Source: Solirubrobacter sp044865965 (GTDB lineage: Bacteria; Actinomycetota; Thermoleophilia; Solirubrobacterales; Solirubrobacteraceae). From it: DNA of 64,000 nt. The notes under the pieces are model-generated. The model ran no database searches. It was not told where the DNA came from and was given only the letters and a program-made list of their open reading frames with translations. Shown here piece by piece: positions 47,428 through 56,004 of the stretch. Every line of letters begins with the position of its first letter. Position 1 is the first letter of the stretch. Made by a program: the position numbers and the translations under genes. The DNA lies in assembly GCA_044865965.1 (NCBI GenBank), contig JBIOTP010000097.1, positions 1 to 64,000 of the forward strand. Reading direction: 5' to 3'.

Positions 47428-48036
47428 TCAGGCGGACATGATCTCCCAGGCGATCCACAAGGCCTCCTCGACCGCGATGTCCGGCACGCCGGGCGCGATC
47501 ACGGCGTAGAGCGCGAGCCGGCGCGTCGCGTGGCCGACCGCCCGCTCCCCGGCCGGCGGCGCGAACAGGTCGGCGACCGGTCCCGCGTCGTCGGCGACGG
47601 CGACGCGGCCGGCGCTCTGGCGCAGGCCGAGCGGGCCGCGCAGCCCGCCGGCGTCCAGCGCCCACACGCCGACCTCGGTCTCCACCGTCGCCGCCAGCAG
47701 CGCGTCGTGGAGCAGGCGCTCGGACGGGAAGGCGCCGACCATCAGCCGCTCCATGACCAGCTCCTCGATCGGGACCCGGTGGACATCGGGCTCGAGCCCG
47801 AGGTGGCGGAACAGGACGCGGTAGGCGTGCGGGATCGGGCGGCTGCGCAGCGCCATCGCCGTCGCCCCGCGGACGCGGTCGGACAGGGCGCGCAGCCGTT
47901 GTCGCAGCTCCGGCGGCGAGGGCCCGAGCGGGTCGCGCGCGAGCGGGAACTCCGACCACGCGAGGCCGAGGCCGGGCAGCTCGGCGGCGATCGCGGGGTC
48001 CACCGGTCCCGCGAGGACGGCCGGCTCCTCGATCAC
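47428..48036 (-). CDS. B3/B4 tRNA-binding domain protein
   Basis: The 202 residues contain a B3/B4 domain, as in phenylalanyl-tRNA synthetase beta chain: AMALRSRPIPHAYRVLFRHLG, VPIEELVMERLMVGAFPSE, LLAATVETEVGVWALDAGG. Free-standing relatives may bind or edit misacylated tRNA. Starts at a GTG overlapping the upstream stop as GTGA, so it is the last gene of the mce operon; why a tRNA-type domain is there is unclear. Confidence 0.88.
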   Translation of the reverse strand: MIEEPAVLAGPVDPAIAAELPGLGLAWSEFPLARDPLGPSPPELRQRLRALSDRVRGATAMALRSRPIPHAYRVLFRHLGLEPDVHRVPIEELVMERLMVGAFPSERLLHDALLAATVETEVGVWALDAGGLRGPLGLRQSAGRVAVADDAGPVADLFAPPAGERAVGHATRRLALYAVIAPGVPDIAVEEALWIAWEIMSA

Positions 48037-48728
48037 GGCCGGATCCGCCGCACCCAGCGCTCGACGACGGCGGCGTCGAGCGTCCCCACGGTGCTGCCCG
48101 CAACCTCTCCGCCGCGCCGGGCGAAGGTGATCGTGGGGCACACCACGACCGCGTACTCGTTGGCCACGGCCCCGTCGTGGTCGTAGCCCACCGGCAGCCG
48201 CCACCGACGCGCGCTCACCAGCGCCCGCGCGCCGGCGCCGTCGGAGCGCACGAGGACCGCCGCGAACGCGACGTCGGGGAACCGCGCGCGCACGCGCTCG
48301 AGCACGTCGACCTGGTCGCGGCAGCGGCCGACCGGCGCGAACAGGAACGCGAGCACCAGCGGCCCGCGCGCGGCGAGCTGGCAGGAGTTCAGGATGTCCG
48401 GCCCGCGAACCTCGCACGCGGGCCGGGCGCCCGCCCGGCCCTGGCCGGCGCGCGTCGCGACGTTGGCGTCGCAGCGCCCGGAGCAGCGCGACGTCGCCAG
48501 CGGCATCGCGAACGGCGGCAACGAGCGGCCCGCCTCCAGCCCGCGCGAGCCCGGCGACTCGGTGCGCACGGTGTTGAGCGTGATCCAGCCCAGAAGGATC
48601 AGGACGAGCAGCACGAAGCCCCACCGGACGCGCGGGAGGCGCGGCGCTCCGGGCGGGCGCGACGAGTTCGGTGGGGGCAGCGACGAGTCCGCGGCGGGCG
48701 GGTCGCCGCCCGCGCCCGGCCCGCTCAC
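48033..48728 (-). CDS. Membrane-anchored thioredoxin-fold protein
   Basis: The 231 residues have a Pro/Ser-rich start, one membrane helix (WGFVLLVLILLGWITLNTV, ~38-57) and an extracytoplasmic thioredoxin fold (PLVLAFLFAPVGRCRDQ, ... VVVCPTITFARRGG with the cis-Pro). The CXXC of TlpA-type proteins is VGRC here, so the first Cys is missing; a Cys-rich insertion (CSGRC, CEVRG, NSCQL) precedes it. GTG start overlaps the MMPL stop as GTGA. It probably oxidises, reduces or guards cysteines of the Mce proteins (several have C-terminal Cys pairs); this is inference. Confidence 0.85.
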   Translation of the reverse strand: MSGPGAGGDPPAADSSLPPPNSSRPPGAPRLPRVRWGFVLLVLILLGWITLNTVRTESPGSRGLEAGRSLPPFAMPLATSRCSGRCDANVATRAGQGRAGARPACEVRGPDILNSCQLAARGPLVLAFLFAPVGRCRDQVDVLERVRARFPDVAFAAVLVRSDGAGARALVSARRWRLPVGYDHDGAVANEYAVVVCPTITFARRGGEVAGSTVGTLDAAVVERWVRRIRP

Positions 48729-51466
48729 GCCGTGACGGCGGCGCGGCCGCGGCGGGCCGCCGCCGGGGCTCGGCGGGCGGAGCGCCGCTCGGCGAGCACG
48801 AGCACGGCCGGCAGGACGCCGAGCACGCCGAGCAGCGAGACGCTGAGGTCGACGACCGTGACGAGGCCGAAGTCGCGCAGCATCGCCACGTCGGACGCGA
48901 TCAGCACGGCGAAGCCGGCGATCGCGGTGACGCCGGAGGCCAGCACCGCGGCGCCGGTGGAGCGGTAGGTCCGCGCGAGCGCCTCGGGCGCGTCGAGGCC
49001 GGCGCCGCGCTCCTCGCGGAAGCGGGCGGCCAGCAGGACCGCGAACTCGGTCGAGATCGCGATCACGAGCGCGCCGAGGGCCGCCGACATCGGGTTCAGC
49101 GGCACCCGCAAGGCGAACAGCACGAGCGCCGACCAGCCGGTGGCGAGCGCGATCGGCACGAGCGGCACCCAGGCCCGCGCCCAGCTCCGGTACACGGCCC
49201 ACAGCGCGAGCGCGACCGCCAGCAGGCCGGCCAGCGTCGTGGCCAGCCGCCGCAGCGGATCGGCCAGCGCGTGGTTCGCGTCGGCAGCCAGCACCGGCAC
49301 GCCGGCGAGGCGCGCGCGCACGCCGGAGGGCGGCTTGAGCCCAGCGCGCATGTCCTCGAACGCCGCGTGCTGGCGCTCGAGCGACTCCAGCCGGATGCCG
49401 AAAGCGAGCACGGCCGTGCGGCGGTCGGGCGTGATCGCAGCGCGCGAGAAGTACGGCGGCACCGCGTCCAGCAGCGCGCGGATTCGCTCGCGGGTGGCGG
49501 CGGACTCCGGCGTGCGGAAGAGGTCGGGCAGCGACAGCGCCGGGCACAGCTCGGCGCGCCCGCAGCCGCGCCCGGCGGAGTAGCCGTGGCGCCGCAGCAT
49601 CGTCGCCTGGTAGCGGCGCATCCAGCCGACCACCTTCGGGTCCGTGAGGTCGCGGGCCTCCACGAGCACGTTGACCTCGCCGGCGACGCCGGTCTCGCGC
49701 TGCAGCGTGTCGAGGTCGCGGACCGCGGCGAGGTCCTGCGGCACGAGACGCGGGAGGTCGGAGACCACCTCCGTGCGCGTCTCCATCGCCCAGCCCGCGG
49801 CGGCGGCCACGAGCGCGACGGCGAGCACGCGCCGCGGGTGGGCGACGGCCGCGCCAAGCACGCCGCGGCCGCCCGGCGCAAGCGCCCGCAGCGGCCGGCC
49901 CGCCGCCCGCGCCGCCCCGTCCACCAGCTCCCCGGCGCCCCGCAGCGAGCGCGCGAGCGGCCCGTCGGGCCGGCCCCGGCGCGCGATCAGCACGAGCGCC
50001 GCCGTCCCGGCGGTGAGCGCCAGCGCCAGCCCGATCGCCACGCCCGCCACGAGCAGCGCGCCGAACCCGCGCACCATCGGCACCGGCGAGAGCAGCAGCA
50101 CGAGGAAGCCGACACCGGTCGCGAGCGCGGCGGTGGAGATCGCGGGCACGGCGCGCGCCGCCGCGCGCACGGCACCTGCCGCCCCGGCCTCGCCGCGCGC
50201 CGCTGCCCCGGCCTCGCCACGCGCCGCCGCCCCGGCCTCGCCGCGCGCCGCCGCCCCGGCCTCGCCACGCGCCGGCGCCCCGCTCTCGCCGCGGGCCTCC
50301 GCCCCGGTCTCGCCGCCGGCCGCCGCCGCCGCGCCCCCCTCCTCGACGCGTGCCTGGTACTGGATCGCGTAGTCCACCGCCAAGCCCAGCAGCACCGGCA
50401 GGACCGCGATCGAGGCCATTGTCAGGGGGAGGCCGAGCAGCGACAGCCCGCCGAACGTGACCCCCGCCGCGGCGAGCGCGATCGCCAGCGGCAGCAGGCG
50501 CGCGCGCGAGCGGAAGAGCAGCGCGAGCACCGCCGCCATCACCGCCACCGCCACCAGCAGCAGCCGCAGCGTCGAGGCGGCCAGGGCGCCCGAGAGGTCG
50601 CGCGCGACGACCGGCACGCCGGTGACGACGTACGCGCCGCCCTGCAACCGCCACTGCGGCATCCGCACCGCCCCCCGCACGAGCGCGATCGCGCGCTCGC
50701 GCTGCGCCTCGGAGAGGTCGGGCTTCAGCCGCACCGAGACGAGCGCGGCGTCCGCGCTCGGGAACAGGTACGCGAAGCGCGCCTTCGGCGTCCGCGCCCC
50801 GCGCTCGGGATCGAAGACGAGCTGGTAGATGAAGTCCGGGTCGTTGATCTTCGGCGCGCCGGTCAGGTTGAGCCCGTACTTGGCGTCCATCTCCAGCAGG
50901 TCGCGCGCGAACTCGGCGTAGACGAGCTTCTCGGCCGCCTTCCCGAGCCGCCGCTGCTCGGCCGGCGGCTTGCCCTGCCGGCGCGCGAGCGCCCGCGCCG
51001 CGGCCGCGGCGCGGTCCGCCTGCGCCGCCCGCGCGCGCGTCTGCGTCTGCAGCTGCTCCGTGATCTCCCCCACCGCCGCGTTGATGAACGTCCCGGGCCC
51101 GTAGACCACCTGCACCGGCTTCTCGCGCGCGAGCGCCCCGCACGGCGAGCCCGCCCCGCCGGGAAGCTGCGCGCCCGCCGGCGCGTTGCCCGCCAGGCAG
51201 CCCTCGAGCCCGAGCACCCGGTTGAGGTTCTCGGTCAGCACGAGCCGCGCGACGTCGCCGCGCACGAGCACGTAGATCGCGTCGTCGCCGAACCGCGCGT
51301 GCGCGACGCCGGTCGCCCGCGCCGCGTCGCTGCCGCCGCCCACGAGCGTCGAGGTCGCCGCGCTCGGCTCGAGCCGCAGCGCCAGCGCCGCCCCCAGCGC
51401 GGCCACCACCGCCGCGAGCGCCAGCGCCCGGCCCGGGCGCCGCGCCGCCACGCGCACCAGGCGCAT
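48725..51466 (-). CDS. MMPL/RND-family transporter in the mce operon
   Basis: The 913 residues form two MMPL halves: a first membrane helix, a large extracytoplasmic loop, then a five-helix block with LLGLAVDYAIQYQARVEEG, a second loop, and a final block with GALVIAISTEFAVLLAARFREE. Just after the first signature is a Gly/Ala/Glu low-complexity loop built from 24-bp repeats. MMPL proteins export or flip lipids. Its place directly after six MCE genes suggests it hands lipid to, or takes it from, the Mce complex, as proposed for mycobacterial MmpL/Mce pairs. Confidence 0.92.
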   Translation of the reverse strand: MRLVRVAARRPGRALALAAVVAALGAALALRLEPSAATSTLVGGGSDAARATGVAHARFGDDAIYVLVRGDVARLVLTENLNRVLGLEGCLAGNAPAGAQLPGGAGSPCGALAREKPVQVVYGPGTFINAAVGEITEQLQTQTRARAAQADRAAAAARALARRQGKPPAEQRRLGKAAEKLVYAEFARDLLEMDAKYGLNLTGAPKINDPDFIYQLVFDPERGARTPKARFAYLFPSADAALVSVRLKPDLSEAQRERAIALVRGAVRMPQWRLQGGAYVVTGVPVVARDLSGALAASTLRLLLVAVAVMAAVLALLFRSRARLLPLAIALAAAGVTFGGLSLLGLPLTMASIAVLPVLLGLAVDYAIQYQARVEEGGAAAAAGGETGAEARGESGAPARGEAGAAARGEAGAAARGEAGAAARGEAGAAGAVRAAARAVPAISTAALATGVGFLVLLLSPVPMVRGFGALLVAGVAIGLALALTAGTAALVLIARRGRPDGPLARSLRGAGELVDGAARAAGRPLRALAPGGRGVLGAAVAHPRRVLAVALVAAAAGWAMETRTEVVSDLPRLVPQDLAAVRDLDTLQRETGVAGEVNVLVEARDLTDPKVVGWMRRYQATMLRRHGYSAGRGCGRAELCPALSLPDLFRTPESAATRERIRALLDAVPPYFSRAAITPDRRTAVLAFGIRLESLERQHAAFEDMRAGLKPPSGVRARLAGVPVLAADANHALADPLRRLATTLAGLLAVALALWAVYRSWARAWVPLVPIALATGWSALVLFALRVPLNPMSAALGALVIAISTEFAVLLAARFREERGAGLDAPEALARTYRSTGAAVLASGVTAIAGFAVLIASDVAMLRDFGLVTVVDLSVSLLGVLGVLPAVLVLAERRSARRAPAAARRGRAAVTA
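50182..50325 (-). repeat. 24-bp tandem repeat (six units) in the MMPL gene
   Basis: Six 24-bp units from 50182 to 50325, four of them nearly identical (each starting CCCCGGCCTCGCC). In frame they encode repeated GEAGAAAR in a cytoplasmic loop. Confidence 0.85.
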
Positions 51467-51491
51467 CAGTGCTCCCGTTCGGGCGGGACCA

Positions 51492-53084
51492 CTAACGCTC
51501 CTTCACGTGCGGGTACTGCGACTTCTCGCCCTGGAAGCTCCACGGCCCCTGCTTGCGGCACGGCGGCGCCGGCGCAGCGGCGCCGGCCCCGGCGAACGCG
51601 TACTGCTGGATCCGCGCCAGCAGGTCGTTCGGGATCAGCGCCTGCGCCTGCTCGGGCGTCAGCGGCACCTGCGGGATCGGCGGGAGCTGGACCGGCGACA
51701 CCCCGCCGACCGTCGTCTGGACCTGCGAGACGGCCTGGCCGACCGGCTGCGTGATCGGCGCCGGCTCGTTGGTGATCGTCGGCAGCGTCCGGCCCGAGCA
51801 CTGGCGGTCCTCGTAGACCGGCAGCCCGCGGTCGATCTCGTCGAAGCCGCCGGGCAGCCGGTACGGGTTCGGCCGGTTCGTCGAGATCCGCTCGGGATAG
51901 GCCGCCAGGTTCTCCGGGTTCAGCGGGTTCGTCGTGCGCAGGTAGTGCAGGTTGGTGCCCGGATCGCGCGCCTGCGTGGCCGTCGCGGAGTTCGCCCAGA
52001 ACGACGTGAACACGCGCTTGTCGAGCCCGATGAACTGCAGCGCCGGCGTCAGCTGCTGCGTCGCCGGGTCGAGCTGGGCGATCAGCGGGCGGGCGTCCTC
52101 GAGCACCCGCTCGCCGGCCGGGAAGCCGCGCTTCGACGCGTCGATCAGCGGCTGCAGCTCCTGCAGCAGCGCCTTCAGGTCGGGCGAGATGTCCCTGAGA
52201 TCCTCCAGCGTCGGCGACAGCTGCCGCGCCGCCGGGCGCAGTTGCGTCACGAGCGGGTCGGTGTCGTGCGAGAACGTAGTCAGCCGGTCGAGCGTGACGC
52301 GCGACTCGTCCTCGAAGGTCGGCAGCGCCACGAACGCGTCGTGCAGGTCCCGGTCGCGCGCGGCCGTGGTCGCGAAGACGGTGTTGGCGTTCTCGATCAT
52401 CGAGCGGAGCTGGCCGTCGCGCTCCGTCAACGCCCCGAACACGACGCCGGTGTTCGAGACGAGCCGCGACACCGCGCCCTCCTGGCGGTTCAGGATCGAG
52501 ACGATGTCGGCCGTGTCGTCGGCGAACGGGCCGAGGTTGCCGAGCGCGTCGTTGAGGTCGCGGCCGTGCCCGCGGATCGCGACCGCCTGCGTCTGCATCC
52601 AGTCCTGGAACGCCTCGCGCGTCTTGGGGTCGAACGCGCGCAGGATCTCGTCCAGCTCCACGGTGTCCGACACCTGAGAGGAAGCCAGCCGTCCGCCCTC
52701 CGGGATCGGCTTCGCACGCGGGCTGCCCGGCGTGAGCTCGACGTAGGTCTCGCCCAGCAGCGTCTTCTGGCGCAGGATCGCCTTCGCGTCCGACGGCAGC
52801 GGCGAATAGCGCGGGTCGAGCTGGATGACCACGTCCGAGCGGCCGGTCTGGTTGTCGGGCGTGATCTTCTTGACCTTGCCGACCGGCACGCCGGAGATCC
52901 GCACGTCGGCCTCCAGCGCGAGCTGGCCGGCCTCCGCGAACGACGTCTGGAAGCGGTAGCCCTTCGGCTTGAGCGGGATCGGGCCGCCGAACGCGAGCCA
53001 CAGGAACAGCAGCAGCCCGAAGCACGACAGCGCGAAGATCACCATCGCGGCGATGCGTCCGAGGGAGGGGGCCGACTTGATCAT
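51492..53084 (-). CDS. MCE family protein 6 (MceF position)
   Basis: The 530 residues have one N-terminal membrane helix (MVIFALSCFGLLLFLWLAF), an MCE domain (~40-120: YRFQTSFAEAGQLALEADVRI, GVPVGKVKKI, KTLLGETYVELTPG) and a long helical region with many heptads that should form the needle/tunnel for lipids. A Pro/Thr-rich tail follows. It is the last of six MCE proteins; the MMPL gene starts 25 nt downstream. Confidence 0.93.
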   Translation of the reverse strand: MIKSAPSLGRIAAMVIFALSCFGLLLFLWLAFGGPIPLKPKGYRFQTSFAEAGQLALEADVRISGVPVGKVKKITPDNQTGRSDVVIQLDPRYSPLPSDAKAILRQKTLLGETYVELTPGSPRAKPIPEGGRLASSQVSDTVELDEILRAFDPKTREAFQDWMQTQAVAIRGHGRDLNDALGNLGPFADDTADIVSILNRQEGAVSRLVSNTGVVFGALTERDGQLRSMIENANTVFATTAARDRDLHDAFVALPTFEDESRVTLDRLTTFSHDTDPLVTQLRPAARQLSPTLEDLRDISPDLKALLQELQPLIDASKRGFPAGERVLEDARPLIAQLDPATQQLTPALQFIGLDKRVFTSFWANSATATQARDPGTNLHYLRTTNPLNPENLAAYPERISTNRPNPYRLPGGFDEIDRGLPVYEDRQCSGRTLPTITNEPAPITQPVGQAVSQVQTTVGGVSPVQLPPIPQVPLTPEQAQALIPNDLLARIQQYAFAGAGAAAPAPPCRKQGPWSFQGEKSQYPHVKER

Positions 53085-54430
53085 CCGCCACCCACCGGGG
53101 ACTGCGTCGACTGCGGGCAGATCGACTGGATGCTCGGCCCGTTGAGCAGGTCGACCAGCGTGCCGAGCTGCGGATTGCTCTGCGTCACCGCCTGCAGCAC
53201 CTGCGCGGTCTGGCAGGAGAACACGATCAGGCCGCGGCGGATCGGGCCGTGCGCGTCCTGGGTGTCGAAGATCGCGTTGCCGGCGTGGTTGACCCAGGAC
53301 TGCCAGAACAGGAAGCCCTCGTCCTTGTCGCCGGGCGGGTTGTAGGCGACCTCGTTGAGCAGGTAGTTGACGACGTCGAACGTGCGCGAGAGGTCGGGCG
53401 TCGCGGCCGCCAGGTCGCGCATCGCCGGCCGCAGCTCCCGCACCGTCGGCAGCGAGGCGCGCGCGAACGGCCGCAGCTCGTCGCGGATCACCGGCGTCGT
53501 GTCGCGCAGGAACGGCCGCGTCTTGCGGAGCGAGGGGCCGAGCGCGCGCGCGGCCGGGCGCAGCGCCTCGAGCGTCGGCCCGAGCGTGTCGCCGAGCGTC
53601 TTGACCTTGCCGAGCGTCGTCTGCGTCGTCTGCAGCGTGCTCGGCAGCTTCTGCAGCGTGGCGTGTAGGCTCGCGTCCTGGCGCGCCAGCGTCTCGAACA
53701 CCGCGTTGGAGTTCTGCACGAAGCTCGCGAGCTGCGTGTCGCGCTTGCCGAGCTCGTCGGTCAGCAGCGAGAAGTTGTGGATGACCCGCCGGAGGTTCTG
53801 GGCCCGCTTCGCCAGCCCCTCGTTGATCCGCCGCGAGTAGAGCGCGGTCGGCTCGATCCGCCGGATCGCCTGCGCGAGATCGCGCCCCTTGGCCTCGGAC
53901 CCGAGCCCCTGGGCGCCGTCGTTGAGCAGGAACACGAGGAAGTCGCGCGTGTCGGCGTCCAGCGACGACAGGATCTCGTCCAGGTTGACGTCCGGCAGGG
54001 TCTGCGAGATCGGGATCGTCCCGCCCTCGGGCAGCCGCCCGGCGCCCGCGTGGCCCGGCGTGAGCTCGGCCACCATGTCCTTCAGGCCGGTCTTCGGGCG
54101 CAGCAGGATCGAGGCGTCCTTGTAGATCCGCGAGTACTTCGGCTGGATCTTCATGCCCACGATCGCCTTGCCGTCCTCGAGGCGCACCGACGTGATCTCG
54201 CCGACCTGGACGCCCGCGACGTTGACGGTCTGCCCCTGGCCCGGCGTGACGGCCTGGGCGGTGGACATCTCGGCCTGCATCGTGAAGAAGTCCTTGCCGA
54301 TGACCGGCACCCAGCCCGGCAACGTGAGCCGCTGCTTGCCGAGGATCACGGAGGCCACGATCAGCGCCACCAGCAGGAGGCCGATGATCGCCACGAAGTC
54401 CGGCAGGTGCTTGCGGATCGCCCGCCTCAC
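53081..54430 (-). CDS. MCE family protein 5
   Basis: The 449 residues comprise a basic start, a membrane helix (FVAIIGLLLVALIVASVIL), an MCE domain with AQAVTPGQGQTVNVAGVQVGEI and PKTGLKDMVAELTPG, and a helical region. The end contains two Cys (IVFSCQTAQVL, QSICPQSTQ). Starts at a GTG overlapping the upstream stop as GTGA. Confidence 0.93.
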   Translation of the reverse strand: MRRAIRKHLPDFVAIIGLLLVALIVASVILGKQRLTLPGWVPVIGKDFFTMQAEMSTAQAVTPGQGQTVNVAGVQVGEITSVRLEDGKAIVGMKIQPKYSRIYKDASILLRPKTGLKDMVAELTPGHAGAGRLPEGGTIPISQTLPDVNLDEILSSLDADTRDFLVFLLNDGAQGLGSEAKGRDLAQAIRRIEPTALYSRRINEGLAKRAQNLRRVIHNFSLLTDELGKRDTQLASFVQNSNAVFETLARQDASLHATLQKLPSTLQTTQTTLGKVKTLGDTLGPTLEALRPAARALGPSLRKTRPFLRDTTPVIRDELRPFARASLPTVRELRPAMRDLAAATPDLSRTFDVVNYLLNEVAYNPPGDKDEGFLFWQSWVNHAGNAIFDTQDAHGPIRRGLIVFSCQTAQVLQAVTQSNPQLGTLVDLLNGPSIQSICPQSTQSPVGGG

Positions 54431-56004
54431 CTGGCGTCCTTCGTCCGGAACGGGTGGAGCTTGGAGCGCACGGCCTGGAGGTCGGCCTCGCGCTTGAGCC
54501 GGCCGCGCCGGGTCGTGGGCCGCGACGCCGCCGTGGCCGAGGCCGTCTGCCCGGTCGGCTGCGACTTCGCCGCGGCCGGGCCGTTGACGTCGGCGATCTT
54601 GTTCTTGTAGCAGGGGAAGTCCGGCCGGTAGGGCGGGCGCTTGCCCGGATAGGCGGGCCGGTTGCCGAGCGGCACGCCGACGTTGTTGCCGAACAGCTCG
54701 CCGCTGTTGGAGCTCTTGGAGCCGAGCGAGACCTGCTGCGAGCCGCCGCCGACCTGGAAGCGGACGTACATGCCGTTGCCGTCGGTGTTCTGGCCCTCGC
54801 CGGCGAGGCCCACGAGCCCGTAGAAGAACTCCTTGTAGTTCTCCACGCCGGTCGGGAACTCGTCGTTGATCACCTGGTCGCCCTCCGGCAGCACGACGTC
54901 GCGGACGCACTTGGAGGTGAGATCCGTCTTCGGCAGCAGGTCCTCGCTGGCGTCGATCAGCTTCGCCAGGTCGCGGGTGGCGGGCGACGCCTCCTGCGCG
55001 ACGCCGCGCAGCTCGGACTTGGACACCAGCTTGCGGGTCTGCGCGATCCACGGGAACGCCGCGTCGATCGTCGCCGGCGTCTCGCGCACCCCGGGCAGGA
55101 TCTCCCGCGCGAACGCGCGCGTCGGCGGGAACGCCCGGTTGAGCGAGGCGAGCGCGGCGTTGGCGTTGGTCAGCGTCGGCGCCAGCTCGCGGATCGAGGA
55201 CCGCACGTTGTCCGATTCGCCGGCGAAGATCGCCATCGTCGAGTTGAAGTTGGTGATCAGGTCCTTGAGCTGGTTCTCGTTGCGGTCCAGCGCGGCGGAG
55301 GTCGCGGCCGTGCCGCGGATCAGCCGCTCGATGTCGCGGCCGGGCTCGGTCCCCAGCAGCGCGTCGAGCACCTGGGCGGTCGAGCGCTCGGCCGCCGGGA
55401 TGTCGTCGTAGGCGTCGTTGAAGGACTCCGCCGCCGTCTGCCCGCGCACGGAGGGCGGGAGCTCGCGGTCCTGGGCGGCGGTCGGCTTGGAGGTCAGCGC
55501 CGTCGACAGGCCGTCCAGCAGCGCCTTGAGGTCCTCGCGGGAGTCGCTCTGCAGCGCCGTCAGCACCTCGTCGAGCTGCACCGGCGTCGACGTCTGCGTG
55601 ATCTTCAGCGTGTCGCCGGAGTCGACGGTCGGCGAGCCCGGCGTCCCCGGCCTCAGGTCGACGAAGAAGTTGCCCTCCAGGAAGATGCGCGGCCGGATCT
55701 TGGCGGTCGCGTCGCGGTGGATCGGCAGCGCCGACTTCTTGAGCTCCATCGTCACGACGGCCGCGTCGGTGTCCTGCAGCGGCTCGACCTTCTTGACCTT
55801 GCCGACCTCGACGCCGGCGATCCGCACGGGCGAGTTGGGCCGGATCGAGTTCGCCGACTGGAACTGCGCCTTGAGCATGAAGCCGTGCGTGAGCGGGATG
55901 TGCTTCGTGAAGCCGAGGAACGTCAGCACCACGATCACCCCGAGGGCGATCAGCCCGACGGTGGCGGGCGAGCGGGCGGCGCGGCGGCGGCGCGTGCGGG
56001 CCAT
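54427..56004 (-). CDS. MCE family protein 4
   Basis: The 525 residues begin with an Arg-rich signal-anchor (RTRRRRAARSPATVGLIALG), followed by a membrane helix and an MCE domain with FQSANSIRPNSPVRIAGVEVG and RPRIFLEGNFFVDLRPGTPG. A long helical region and a Gly/Asn-rich C-terminal part with one Cys pair follow. ATG overlaps the upstream stop as TGATG. Confidence 0.93.
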   Translation of the reverse strand: MARTRRRRAARSPATVGLIALGVIVVLTFLGFTKHIPLTHGFMLKAQFQSANSIRPNSPVRIAGVEVGKVKKVEPLQDTDAAVVTMELKKSALPIHRDATAKIRPRIFLEGNFFVDLRPGTPGSPTVDSGDTLKITQTSTPVQLDEVLTALQSDSREDLKALLDGLSTALTSKPTAAQDRELPPSVRGQTAAESFNDAYDDIPAAERSTAQVLDALLGTEPGRDIERLIRGTAATSAALDRNENQLKDLITNFNSTMAIFAGESDNVRSSIRELAPTLTNANAALASLNRAFPPTRAFAREILPGVRETPATIDAAFPWIAQTRKLVSKSELRGVAQEASPATRDLAKLIDASEDLLPKTDLTSKCVRDVVLPEGDQVINDEFPTGVENYKEFFYGLVGLAGEGQNTDGNGMYVRFQVGGGSQQVSLGSKSSNSGELFGNNVGVPLGNRPAYPGKRPPYRPDFPCYKNKIADVNGPAAAKSQPTGQTASATAASRPTTRRGRLKREADLQAVRSKLHPFRTKDAR

